Positions 43,997 through 52,726 of a DNA stretch of 64,000 bases are shown piece after piece. The stretch is from JBJFCE01 sp964437825 (GTDB lineage: Bacteria > Bacillota > Clostridia > Lachnospirales > Lachnospiraceae). How positions within the stretch are numbered: position 1 is the first letter of the stretch; every line of letters starts with the position of its first letter. Made by a program: the position numbers and the translations under genes. The stretch spans positions 1 to 64,000 of the forward strand of contig CAYTIH010000003.1 in assembly GCA_964437825.1 (NCBI GenBank), in the 5' to 3' direction. A model generated the notes under the pieces. It worked only from the letters and a program-made list of their open reading frames with translations. It searched no databases and was not told the DNA's origin.

Positions 43997-44974
43997 ATGG
44001 GATATCGTAATTTAGTATTTGATAAGGACAGTGTATTTCTGGTAACCGGAGGCGCGGGCTTCATCGGCTCAAATTTGTGTGAGGCGCTGACGGATATGGG
44101 GTATACGGTCAGATGTCTTGATAATCTCTCAACCGGCAAGCAGGAGAATGTGGATTTGTTGTCAGACAGAGAAAATTATACCTTTATCAAGGGGGATATC
44201 AGGGATCTGGATACCTGTATGGAGGCTTGTAAGGGAGTTACCTACGTTTTGAATCAGGCGGCGTGGGGAAGTGTGCCCCGCAGTATTGAGATGCCTCTTT
44301 TATATGAGGAAATTAACATCCGCGGAACGCTGAATATGATGGAAGCTGCCAGACAAAACGGAGTCCGGAAATTTGTATTCGCCTCCAGTTCCTCCGTATA
44401 CGGAGATCACCCCGTACTGCCGAAGGTGGAAGGCCAGGAGGGGAATCTGTTATCCCCCTATGCGCTGACCAAGCGCGTGGATGAGGAATACGGAAAACTG
44501 TATAAAAAGCTGTATGGGCTTGATACCTATGCTATGAGATATTTCAATGTGTTTGGACGCAGACAGGACCCGGACGGCGCATATGCAGCGGTCATTCCGA
44601 AATTCATCAGACAGCTGCTGCATGATGAAGTACCGACGATCAACGGGGACGGAAAGCAGTCAAGGGATTTTACCTATATTGACAATGTGATTGAGGCGAA
44701 TTTAAAGGCCTGTCTGGCGCCCTCTGAGGCTGCCGGAAATGCGTTTAATATTGCCTATGGCGGCAGAGAATATCTGATTGATATTTATTATGATCTGTGC
44801 AAGGCGCTCGGCAAGCATGTGGAGCCGAATTTCGGACCGGACCGCGCCGGGGATATCAAGCATTCCAATGCGGATATCAGCAAAGCCAGAAGGCTGCTTT
44901 TATATGATCCGGAATATGATTTTGCAAAGGGAATCGCGCTTGCGATCGGCTGGTATCAAAAGAACCTCAAGTAA
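43997..44974 (+). CDS. tviC: UDP-N-acetylhexosamine(uronic acid) 4-epimerase (TviC/WbpP-like)
   Basis: Extended SDR of 325 aa. VTGGAGFIGSNLCEAL near 16 binds NAD, NQAAWGSVPRSIEMP near 89 is the substrate loop of WbpP/TviC enzymes, SSSSVYG near 129 and YALTKRVDEEYG near 152 give Ser, Tyr and Lys of the active site. It interconverts gluco and galacto forms of UDP-GlcNAc or its uronic acid. The gene is separated from tviB by one membrane protein gene, so together they plausibly give UDP-GalNAcA. ATAGGAAA precedes the ATG. Confidence 0.9.
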   Translation: MGYRNLVFDKDSVFLVTGGAGFIGSNLCEALTDMGYTVRCLDNLSTGKQENVDLLSDRENYTFIKGDIRDLDTCMEACKGVTYVLNQAAWGSVPRSIEMPLLYEEINIRGTLNMMEAARQNGVRKFVFASSSSVYGDHPVLPKVEGQEGNLLSPYALTKRVDEEYGKLYKKLYGLDTYAMRYFNVFGRRQDPDGAYAAVIPKFIRQLLHDEVPTINGDGKQSRDFTYIDNVIEANLKACLAPSEAAGNAFNIAYGGREYLIDIYYDLCKALGKHVEPNFGPDRAGDIKHSNADISKARRLLLYDPEYDFAKGIALAIGWYQKNLK

Positions 44975-44999
44975 TATGAATTTAAATAGCAATATTCTT

Positions 45000-45028
45000 T
45001 TGCAAATGAATGGCTTTTGAAATACAAA
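45000..45028 (+). promoter_or_regulatory. Weak candidate promoter
   Basis: TTGCAA (45000-45005), 17-bp spacer, TACAAA (45023-45028), in the 87-base gap between the epimerase and the next GT4 gene. Each hexamer matches consensus at four of six positions. It could support local transcription but may be chance in AT-rich sequence. Confidence 0.25.
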
Positions 45029-45061
45029 ATAACGATCTTTGAGGGACGGAGTGGTGGTGCT

Positions 45062-46177
45062 ATGGCGGCAGTTCGTATGCTTCATATTGTGGGTTCCATG
45101 TCACCGAGTGGGATCGGCAACTTTATTATGAATATCTATCGCAATATCGACAGGGATAAGGTACAGTTTGATTTTATTGTCCATGAGCACCGTGAGGTGA
45201 GCTTTGATGAGGAGATCCTGGCGCTTGGAGGAAAGCTGTATTATGTGACCAGGAAAAGCGTAAGTCCCGTTCGAAATTTTAAGGAAATCAGGGAAGTGGT
45301 GAAACAAGGGCATTATGGAATTGTATTCAGGCATACGGATACGGCAACGGTAGCGCTTGATCTGCTTGCATGTAAATGGGGCGGCGCAAAGCGCCGCATT
45401 CCGCATTCCCATTCGACCAGTACGGGGAATCAAAGGATGCATAAGATCTTCCGCCCGATGTTAAACTGTCTGGCAACCGAACGCTTTGCATGCTCGCAGG
45501 ATGCAGGAAAATGGCTTTATGGAAAGAAGAAATTCGAAGTCATATGGAACGGCATCAGGATTGACCGGTTCGCTTTTTCCATGGACAAGCGGAATAAAAT
45601 CAGGCGGGAGCTTGGGCTTTCGGATTCTTATGTCTTTGGTCATGTAGGAAATTTCCTGCCGGTAAAGAATCATTTGTTTATGCTGGAGATATTTGCGCAA
45701 ATCCATGAAAAAAACGCGGATGCAAAGCTGCTCTTTGTGGGAGACGGAGCGCTTCGAAATCAGATAGAAGAAAAGACAGAAAGTCTGGGACTTAAGGACT
45801 GCGTGATTTTGACCGGGGTCCGCAATGATACGGATCTGCTTTTGCAGGGCATGGATGTTTTTCTTTTTCCTTCGAATTATGAGGGAATGCCGATTGCGCT
45901 GGTGGAAGCGCAGGCGGCGGGACTCAAGTGTCTGGTGAGTGATGTGATTACGGATGATGTGATCGTTACGAAGAATGTAACCAAGATGAGTTTAAGCCGG
46001 CCTGCCTGCGACTGGGCGGATACGGCGCTTCAACTGGCCAAGGAAGGTTTTGCAGAGGCTTATGAGGCTGGGGATGTGCAGCAGGACCCCTGTAAAGGCA
46101 GGGAGGATACTTCCCCGCAGATCGCTGCGGGCGGCTTTGACGTGAAGGATCTGGCGAAGAGATATGAAAGGATATAG
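45062..46177 (+). CDS. GT4 family glycosyltransferase (EpsF-like)
   Basis: GT-B enzyme of 371 aa. MLHIVGSMSPSGIGNFIMNIYR at the start is typical of EpsF-type capsule transferases; HVGNFLPVKNHLFMLEIFA near 199 and FPSNYEGMPIALVEAQAAG near 277 form the donor site. ATG 45062 is preferred: the TTG 45017 extension would cross the ribosome region (GGAG, 45048-45051). The C-terminal ~45 residues are variable. It adds one residue to the lipid-linked glycan; the sugar is unknown. Confidence 0.84.
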   Translation: MAAVRMLHIVGSMSPSGIGNFIMNIYRNIDRDKVQFDFIVHEHREVSFDEEILALGGKLYYVTRKSVSPVRNFKEIREVVKQGHYGIVFRHTDTATVALDLLACKWGGAKRRIPHSHSTSTGNQRMHKIFRPMLNCLATERFACSQDAGKWLYGKKKFEVIWNGIRIDRFAFSMDKRNKIRRELGLSDSYVFGHVGNFLPVKNHLFMLEIFAQIHEKNADAKLLFVGDGALRNQIEEKTESLGLKDCVILTGVRNDTDLLLQGMDVFLFPSNYEGMPIALVEAQAAGLKCLVSDVITDDVIVTKNVTKMSLSRPACDWADTALQLAKEGFAEAYEAGDVQQDPCKGREDTSPQIAAGGFDVKDLAKRYERI

Positions 46178-46180
46178 AGC

Positions 46181-47284
46181 ATGGCAAAGATTGCGTTCTA
46201 TATCGGCAGCCTTGGAAAGGGCGGTGCCGAAAGGGTGTTAGTAAATCTGGCGGAATATTTTCACGCTCAGGGATATGAGGTTACCATTGTAACGGCGTAT
46301 CAGCTGGACGAGGAATATGAGCTTGCATATGGAGCAAAGAGAATCATTCTGGGAGAGTTGAATGTTACGGTAAACGGCAGAGCTCGTTTTTTTATGCAGC
46401 GCTTACAAAAACTGAAAAATGTCTGGAAGACGGAAAAGCCGGACGTAATTGTTTCCTTTATCGGCAAGTCGAATATGATGGCGCTGCTTAGTACGATCGG
46501 AACGCGAATTCCCGTTTTCGTTTCCGTGCGGAGCGATCCGAACAGGGAATATGCGTCCAAAATCATGGGGATTGTGTCAAAGACGCTGTTTCGCCGGGCA
46601 AAGGGGATCATTGTGCAGACGCAGGATGCCAAGGAATATTTTCCAAAGGGGATGCAGTCGAAGGTCCGTATTCTCCCCAACTCTCTGAACGCAGGCTTTA
46701 TCAAAGACAGATATGAGGGGGACAGGAGTCCTGAAATTGTCATGGTGGGACGGCTTGATGCGAACAAGAATCACAAACTCCTGTTTCAGGCTTTTTCCAA
46801 AATTCATGAGGAATATCCGGATATGAGAATTGTTATTTACGGCGCCGGTTTTCCAGGTTCGGATACGGAGCCTGCCCTCCGCGCATTGGCACAGGAGCTC
46901 CGGATTCAGGACAAGGTGATCTTTATGGGCAGAAAAAACAATATCGCGGAGCATATTCATCAGTCCCGGATTTTTGTCCTGGCTTCCACGTATGAGGGAA
47001 TGCCCAACGCGCTTTTGGAGGCCATGGCGCTGGGGCTTGCCTGTATTTCCACGGATTGTCCCTGCGGTGGTCCGCGCAGTGTGATCAGAAACGGAGAAAA
47101 CGGGATTTTAATTCCGGCAGGAGATGCGGCGGCTCTTGAAAAGGCGCTGCGAACGATTCTGGAGCATCCCGAATATGAGGAAGCACTGGGACGGGAGGCG
47201 TGTAAGCTGAGGGATGAGCTTGCGCCTGAAAAGGTTAACAGAATGTGGATGGAGTATATTGAACAGGGGATAAAAAAATGCTGA
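46181..47284 (+). CDS. GT4 family glycosyltransferase (PglJ/PglH-like)
   Basis: GT-B enzyme of 367 aa. AFYIGSLGKGGAERVLVNLAE at residues 4-24 and MVGRLDANKNHKLLFQAFS near 187 with STYEGMPNALLEAMALG near 267 resemble PglJ/PglH, which add GalNAc in the Campylobacter N-glycan pathway. It follows another GT4 gene by 3 bases and overlaps the FemAB-like gene by 7, so the block is tightly coupled. Given the UDP-GalNAcA genes upstream, the donor may be GalNAc or its uronic acid, but this is a guess. Confidence 0.85.
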   Translation: MAKIAFYIGSLGKGGAERVLVNLAEYFHAQGYEVTIVTAYQLDEEYELAYGAKRIILGELNVTVNGRARFFMQRLQKLKNVWKTEKPDVIVSFIGKSNMMALLSTIGTRIPVFVSVRSDPNREYASKIMGIVSKTLFRRAKGIIVQTQDAKEYFPKGMQSKVRILPNSLNAGFIKDRYEGDRSPEIVMVGRLDANKNHKLLFQAFSKIHEEYPDMRIVIYGAGFPGSDTEPALRALAQELRIQDKVIFMGRKNNIAEHIHQSRIFVLASTYEGMPNALLEAMALGLACISTDCPCGGPRSVIRNGENGILIPAGDAAALEKALRTILEHPEYEEALGREACKLRDELAPEKVNRMWMEYIEQGIKKC

Positions 47285-48045
47285 TCATTTCCAGAAAACA
47301 TAACGGAATAGATATCATAGACTGCTGGTATGCGCAGCAGGCATTGAAACAAAACGGAATTATTCGTTATATGGAGGCTTTAAAGCCTCTCGGAAGGAAC
47401 GTAACGGAGTTTCAGACCTTATTATCCGATCTGACGCAGGAGGAGGAAGCAATTTTATCCCGTTTTTCCAAGAACTGCCGTTATGAGGTGCGCCGTGCAC
47501 CGAGGGAGGGCGTCGCGTGCGTGTATATGCTCGGAAAAGAGATCACGCAGGAGGATATCCGGGCGTTTACCGATTTCTTTGAGGAATTCTGGAGAAGCAA
47601 GGGGATCAGCTATCATGAGAAGGAAAAATGCCGTGCGGAAATTGAGCATTATGCAAGCGCCGGTGCGTTCGCCATTACAATGGCGGTTATGGGCGCGAAG
47701 GTATTGGTTTATCATACCTATATCGTGGAGCAGTCGCGTGTCAGGCTTTATCAGTCCGCATCGCAGTTCAGAGCGGATGAAAGTATTTCCACGAATGTGA
47801 TCGGTTATGCCAACAGATATTTACATTATCAGGATATGCTCTGGTTTAAGGATCTTGGAAAAAAGGTATATGATTGGGGAGGCGCAGGAACGAACGAGGA
47901 TGTCGAAAGCATTACGAAGTTTAAAGAATCCTTCGGCGGGGAACCCGTAACCTATTATCACGGGGAAGAAATCAGGGGATTGCTGCCGGGACTTTATAAG
48001 AAAGCGACCGGATGGATCGGAAGGATTACCGACCGGGCAATGTGA
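47278..48045 (+). CDS. Short FemAB-like GNAT protein
   Basis: A 255-aa protein with the C-terminal FemAB-type GNAT domain: SRFSKNCRYEVRRAPREGV near 61 (the Lys/Arg-rich helix), RLYQSASQFR near 160 and MLWFKDLGKKVYDWGGAG near 185, ending in KFKESFGGE. It lacks most of the first GNAT domain seen in the 354-aa copy at 38968. It probably transfers an acyl or aminoacyl group to the amino sugar. ATG 47278 overlaps the preceding GT4 gene. Its neighbour downstream is an amidotransferase, so the two may modify the same residue. Confidence 0.7.
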   Translation: MLIISRKHNGIDIIDCWYAQQALKQNGIIRYMEALKPLGRNVTEFQTLLSDLTQEEEAILSRFSKNCRYEVRRAPREGVACVYMLGKEITQEDIRAFTDFFEEFWRSKGISYHEKEKCRAEIEHYASAGAFAITMAVMGAKVLVYHTYIVEQSRVRLYQSASQFRADESISTNVIGYANRYLHYQDMLWFKDLGKKVYDWGGAGTNEDVESITKFKESFGGEPVTYYHGEEIRGLLPGLYKKATGWIGRITDRAM

Positions 48046-48054
48046 GGTAAGCTT

Positions 48055-49944
48055 ATGTGTGGAATTGCAGGTATGGTGCATTTTAGCGGAAACGGCGTTG
48101 ACGACATTTTGAATATGAATCAGCGGATGTTCAGACGCGGTCCGGATGCGGGAAATTATTGGATAGACGAGGAAAAGAGGGTGGCGTTTGGCCACAGACG
48201 CCTTTCCATTGTGGATCTGACAGAGAATGGCGCACAGCCCATGGTATCCTGCAGCGGGCGCTATGTCATCACGTACAACGGAGAAATTTATAATTTCAGG
48301 GAAATAGAAGCGCGGATGCGCGGGGACGGTTTTTCCGGCAAACTGCGGGGCAGCTCCGATACGGAGGTGATTCTGGAGGCGTTTGAGTTTTACGGAATCG
48401 ATAAGACGCTTCAGCTTATGAAGGGCATGTTTGCGCTTGCGCTTTTCGACAGGCAGCAGAATCAAATCGTTCTGATGAGGGACAGAGTGGGAGAAAAACC
48501 ACTCTATTTTGGCTTTGTAGGAAAATGCTTTGTATTCGCCTCAGATTTGGCCTCGATTAAGGCTGTTCACGGATTTTCAAATGAAGTGAACACAGATGTC
48601 TTCAGCCTGTATTTTCAATACGGATATATTCCTGCGCCCTATTGCGTTTATCGGGATATCCGGAAGCTGGAGGCGGGAAAATATCTGACTTTGGAGGTGG
48701 ATTCCTTACAGTATGAGATCAGTACTTATTGGGATATGGCGAAGGCAGCTGCGTTTGGACAGAGCCATTTGTTTCAGGGTACGGAGAGGGAAGCTGCGGA
48801 CCGCCTGGAGGAACTGTTACAGGATGCCGTAAAGGGGCAGATGATTTCCGATGTCCCGCTCGGCGCTTTTTTATCGGGCGGAATTGATTCCGCATTGGTG
48901 GTCAGTATGATGCAGTCCGTGAGCAGCGTGCCGGTAAGAACGTTTACCATTGGATTTGACGTGGAAAAGTATAATGAAGCGGAGTATGCGAAGGCAATTG
49001 CAAAGCATTTGGGAACGGAGCATACGGAGCTGTATATCAACAAACAGGATGCCTGCGAGGTTATGAAGCAGATGACGGAGTGCTTTTCGGAGCCGTTTGC
49101 GGATTCTTCTCAGATTCCGACCATGCTGGTCAGCAAGATGACCAGGGAGCATGTGACCGTGTCACTGAGCGGAGATGCAGGAGACGAGCTTTTCTGCGGA
49201 TATAATACGTATCGCGCGGCACAGTCCGACATGGAGAATCTGAAGAAACGATATCATAAGCTGCCGGCCGGTATGCGCCGGGCGGCGGGACGTGCCTGTC
49301 TGCGTGTGGCAGGAAAAAATGAGGCGCTATATAAAGCCGGGAGTTACCTGACGATGGAATGCGAGGAGGATGCGCACAGGTGGCTGGGACTGGAAGATCC
49401 GAGAGTCCTGTATCTTCCCAAAAACCGAAGCAGGCTTTCCGACAGCAATTTCAGCTATCGTGCGGGTACTCTGCCGGGGGCCTTGAATAATTTGATGCTG
49501 ATGGATTTAAAGCAGTATCATCCTGACGATATTCTGGTCAAAGTGGACCGGTCAGGAATGTATTATTCGCTGGAAACGAGGATGCCGCTATTGGATAAGG
49601 ACGTGGTGGAATTTGCGTGGACGCTTCCGCTTGCGTATAAATACAGCGAAGGGATCACCAAGCGGGTGATGCGGGAGGTATTATACCGTTATGTACCCAA
49701 AGAAATGATGGAACGCCCCAAAAAGGGCTTCAGCATACCGCTTCATGAGTGGCTGCAGCAGGGAGCCATGCGGATTTGGGCGGAAAACATTATCAGCGAC
49801 GGCCGAAGCAGGCTCGGAGATTATATCGACCAGAAGATGGTTGCTTCCTATTGGGAGGATTATACGCAGCGCGGAATTTGGACGGAAAAGGTCTGGTACA
49901 TTCTGATTCTGGAGCAGTGGCTGCTTGAGAATTGCTGCAGCTGA
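48055..49944 (+). CDS. asnB: AsnB-type glutamine amidotransferase (WbpS-like)
   Basis: A 629-aa class II amidotransferase. The N-terminal Cys2 (CGIAGMVHF) is the glutaminase nucleophile, and LSGGIDSALV near 277 is the PP-loop of the ATP-binding synthetase domain. In surface-sugar loci such enzymes (WbpS-type) amidate uronic acids, not aspartate. The TviB/TviC-like genes upstream make that reading likely: GalNAcA to GalNAcA amide. The family could also make asparagine, so the assignment to glycan amidation rests on context. GAGG precedes ATG 48055. Confidence 0.85.
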   Translation: MCGIAGMVHFSGNGVDDILNMNQRMFRRGPDAGNYWIDEEKRVAFGHRRLSIVDLTENGAQPMVSCSGRYVITYNGEIYNFREIEARMRGDGFSGKLRGSSDTEVILEAFEFYGIDKTLQLMKGMFALALFDRQQNQIVLMRDRVGEKPLYFGFVGKCFVFASDLASIKAVHGFSNEVNTDVFSLYFQYGYIPAPYCVYRDIRKLEAGKYLTLEVDSLQYEISTYWDMAKAAAFGQSHLFQGTEREAADRLEELLQDAVKGQMISDVPLGAFLSGGIDSALVVSMMQSVSSVPVRTFTIGFDVEKYNEAEYAKAIAKHLGTEHTELYINKQDACEVMKQMTECFSEPFADSSQIPTMLVSKMTREHVTVSLSGDAGDELFCGYNTYRAAQSDMENLKKRYHKLPAGMRRAAGRACLRVAGKNEALYKAGSYLTMECEEDAHRWLGLEDPRVLYLPKNRSRLSDSNFSYRAGTLPGALNNLMLMDLKQYHPDDILVKVDRSGMYYSLETRMPLLDKDVVEFAWTLPLAYKYSEGITKRVMREVLYRYVPKEMMERPKKGFSIPLHEWLQQGAMRIWAENIISDGRSRLGDYIDQKMVASYWEDYTQRGIWTEKVWYILILEQWLLENCCS

Positions 49945-49959
49945 TTTTTTTACACGGCA

Positions 49960-50029
49960 ATTTGAGTCAGAGCCTCAAATATGCCATGATCGCAGACTAT
50001 CGCGTGTCATCGCAATGAATTGCTCTGAC
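49960..50029 (+). promoter_or_regulatory. Overlapping alternative inverted repeats before the deacetylase
   Basis: ATTTGAG (49960-49966) and CTCAAAT (49974-49980) form one 7-bp stem with a 7-nt loop. GTCAGAGC (49966-49973), covering that loop, is the exact complement of GCTCTGAC (50022-50029), which ends two bases before the GGAGG ribosome site (50032-50036). The two structures exclude each other, as in an RNA switch. Function is inference. Confidence 0.4.
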
Positions 50030-50042
50030 ATGGAGGCTTTGC

Positions 50043-50924
50043 ATGAAGAAAATACTGATTCGTCTTGACGATATAACGCCTGATATGAACTGGGGAAAAT
50101 TTGAACGGATTCAGGCGTTGTTTGAAAAGTATCATATCAGACCGATCCTCGGAGTCGTTCCGGACAACCGGGACAGCACGCTGTCGGTAAACCCTGCGCG
50201 GGAGGAGTTCTGGGAGATCATGCGCACCTTGCAGGAGAAGGGATGGACAATTGCCCAGCACGGATACCGGCATACCTATGTGACGAAGAAATCGGGACTG
50301 CTCGGGTTGAATCCCTTCAGTGAGTTTGCCGGGCTGCCATTTGCGCAGCAGAAGGAGAAGCTTGCAAAAGGGCAGGAAATTTTGCATAAACAGGGCATTT
50401 GTGCTAAAATGTTTATGGCTCCCGGCCACACCTATGACAGGAATACGTTAAGGGCATTAAAGGAGCTGGGATTTACTGCGGTTACGGATGGCTATAGCAG
50501 GACGCCCTATCATTACAGGGGACTTGATTTTATCCCGTGTACGCTGTCAAAGCCAAAGCCTCCGGCCGGTGTGGATACGCTTTGTCTGCATATCAATCAT
50601 ATGACGGAGGAAGAATTTACGCAGCTGGAACGCTTTTTGGATAGGCAGATCGGTGTGATTGGCTGTGTGCAGGATATTTTGGGCGGTCAGACGGCCTGCG
50701 AAGCCGGATTTCATACAATCAAAAGCCGGACGTTGGGAATTGCCTTTGACGAACGGAAGAATCTGCTGCTTCGCCGGATCAAGCGCTTTGCGGCGACAAA
50801 TGCAATTCTGCAGCAATATATGGCAGAAACGGATTCGGAAAATTCCGCACAGAAAAAGAAAAAGCGCATTCTGGGGCTGCCGGGACTGTTCGTGCATGTG
50901 ATATTTCACTGGAATTATAAATAG
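50043..50924 (+). CDS. DUF2334-type polysaccharide deacetylase
   Basis: A 293-aa protein of the carbohydrate esterase 4-like superfamily. IRLDDITPDM (Asp9 and Asp10), AQHGYRHTY near 77 and MAPGHTYDRNTLRAL near 122 give the metal-binding Asp-His-His set seen in DUF2334 proteins. There is no signal peptide; a hydrophobic, aromatic C-terminus (about 278-293) may touch the membrane. It would remove an acetyl group from an N-acetyl sugar, perhaps a lipid-linked intermediate before export, since the flippase gene follows after 17 bases. GGAGG precedes ATG 50043. Confidence 0.78.
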   Translation: MKKILIRLDDITPDMNWGKFERIQALFEKYHIRPILGVVPDNRDSTLSVNPAREEFWEIMRTLQEKGWTIAQHGYRHTYVTKKSGLLGLNPFSEFAGLPFAQQKEKLAKGQEILHKQGICAKMFMAPGHTYDRNTLRALKELGFTAVTDGYSRTPYHYRGLDFIPCTLSKPKPPAGVDTLCLHINHMTEEEFTQLERFLDRQIGVIGCVQDILGGQTACEAGFHTIKSRTLGIAFDERKNLLLRRIKRFAATNAILQQYMAETDSENSAQKKKKRILGLPGLFVHVIFHWNYK

Positions 50925-50941
50925 ATTACGACAGGTGTCAT

Positions 50942-52708
50942 ATGAAAGATATCATAAAGAAATTTGGGAAAGTGCTGAATAAGAAGCAAAAGAACCGCGT
51001 AGCGCTTCTTGCCGTTATGATTTTCATCGGTGCAGTCTTGGAGACAGTCAGTGTTTCCATGATATTGCCGGTTGTAGAGGTCATTATGTCGGAGGATGCC
51101 CTGAACGGCACATGGTACATCAGAATCATCTGCGATGTATTCCATATTACGGATACCGCACAGTTTCTGAAATTGATGCTGGTTTTGCTGATATTGATTT
51201 TTGTCGGCAAGAATCTGTATATGTATGTGCTTTATTATGTGCAGCATACGTTTATTTCCAATTGTCAGTACCGGATCTCAAGGGATTTGCTGCAGATCTA
51301 TCTTCACAAGCCCTATGAATATTTCCTGAACGCCAATACCAGTGATGTACTTCGTACGGTTTACAGTGATACGACCGGCGTGTTCAGCCTTCTTTTGCAG
51401 TGCATGCAGCTGCTCACGGAGCTGGTAGTGGCATTGTGTCTGGGAATTACCGTTATGGCCATTGACTTTAAAATGACATTGCTGATCGGTGCGCTTCTGG
51501 TCATTACCATGCTGCTGATCAATAAGATTTTAAAGCCCAGAATCAGTGAGATCGGACAGGAGTCCCGCATCAAGCAAAGTCTGATGTATAAAAGTATTAT
51601 ACAGTCCATCAATAGTATTAAAGATGTAAAAGTATATGACAAGGAAGAATCCTTCCTGAACTCCTATAAAAAATACGGACGCAGATATTATACCCTGGCC
51701 AGAGACAACAATTTGTTCGGATCGGTGCCAAAGCTTTTAATTGAAGCCGTGTGTATCTGCGGAGTACTTGCTTATATGCTGGCTGCCGTTATTATGGGTC
51801 AGAGCGTATCGGCGCTTTTGCCGCAGCTGACGGCATTTGCGGTAGCGGCTATGAGGCTGATGCCTTCGGCAAGCCGGATGAGTACCTATCTTGCCAATAT
51901 TGCGTACTATAAGCCCACTCTTGATTTTGTCTACGAAAATGTGGACATGCCGGATGAGGACGGTTATTTTAAGAGCGTTGAGCAGAACACAAGGAACACT
52001 GATATTACGCATAAGCTTGCACTTGGCGATTCCATTGAAATGAAGCATATCACATATCGATATCCGAATTCGGAGCCCTATATTTTCAAAGACGCCCAAA
52101 TGACGATACCGGTCGGAAAATCCGTCGGTATTATGGGACCGTCCGGTGCGGGAAAATCCACGATTGTGGATATTCTGCTCGGGCTTTTGAAGCCGGAAAG
52201 CGGCAGCATAGAAAGCGGAGGGAAAAATGTATTTGAGGATTATGCGGGATGGCTGCATGATATCGGATATATTCCGCAGTTTATCGGATTGATTGACGAT
52301 ACCATTGCGGCGAATGTGGCTTTTGGCATCGATGCGGATGATATTGAGGAAGCGCGTGTGTGGGAGGTTTTGGAAGAGGCGCAGATGAAAGAATTTGTCA
52401 TGGGCCTGCCCGAGGGACTGAATACGAAAATCGGCGAGCGCGGAATCCGTATTTCCGGCGGACAAAGACAAAGGATCGGGATTGCAAGAGCGCTGTATCA
52501 CAATCCGGAGATTCTGGTGCTGGATGAGGCGACCTCCGCACTGGATAACGATACGGAGGCAGCGATCATGGATGCGATTAACCGTTTTCACGGAAAAAAG
52601 ACCATGCTTATTATTGCGCACCGGTTAAAGACGATAGAGAACTGTGATCTGGTATACCGGGTGGAGAATGAAAAGATGGTGCTCAATACGCATGGCGTGC
52701 TGGGTTGA
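50942..52708 (+). CDS. ABC transporter flippase (PglK/MsbA-like), copy 2
   Basis: A 588-aa half-transporter: six helices (about 20-325), then an ATPase domain with GPSGAGKST (about 400), signature SGGQRQR (about 505) and LVLDEATSALD (about 525). It probably flips the lipid-linked glycan of the PglF/E/C module. It is a close paralogue of copy 1: GAVLETVSVSMILPVV here matches GALLETMSISLVIPVV there. ATG 50942 follows AGGTGTC. It starts just after the deacetylase gene, so deacetylation and export may be coupled. Confidence 0.9.
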   Translation: MKDIIKKFGKVLNKKQKNRVALLAVMIFIGAVLETVSVSMILPVVEVIMSEDALNGTWYIRIICDVFHITDTAQFLKLMLVLLILIFVGKNLYMYVLYYVQHTFISNCQYRISRDLLQIYLHKPYEYFLNANTSDVLRTVYSDTTGVFSLLLQCMQLLTELVVALCLGITVMAIDFKMTLLIGALLVITMLLINKILKPRISEIGQESRIKQSLMYKSIIQSINSIKDVKVYDKEESFLNSYKKYGRRYYTLARDNNLFGSVPKLLIEAVCICGVLAYMLAAVIMGQSVSALLPQLTAFAVAAMRLMPSASRMSTYLANIAYYKPTLDFVYENVDMPDEDGYFKSVEQNTRNTDITHKLALGDSIEMKHITYRYPNSEPYIFKDAQMTIPVGKSVGIMGPSGAGKSTIVDILLGLLKPESGSIESGGKNVFEDYAGWLHDIGYIPQFIGLIDDTIAANVAFGIDADDIEEARVWEVLEEAQMKEFVMGLPEGLNTKIGERGIRISGGQRQRIGIARALYHNPEILVLDEATSALDNDTEAAIMDAINRFHGKKTMLIIAHRLKTIENCDLVYRVENEKMVLNTHGVLG

Positions 52709-52726
52709 TTTAAGGAGTAAGGGCGG

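Noticed and set aside
48055..49944. Plain asparagine synthetase unrelated to the glycan
   Set aside because: It lies within a co-directional operon with uronic acid genes and transferases; a role in sugar amidation is more consistent, although it is not proven.
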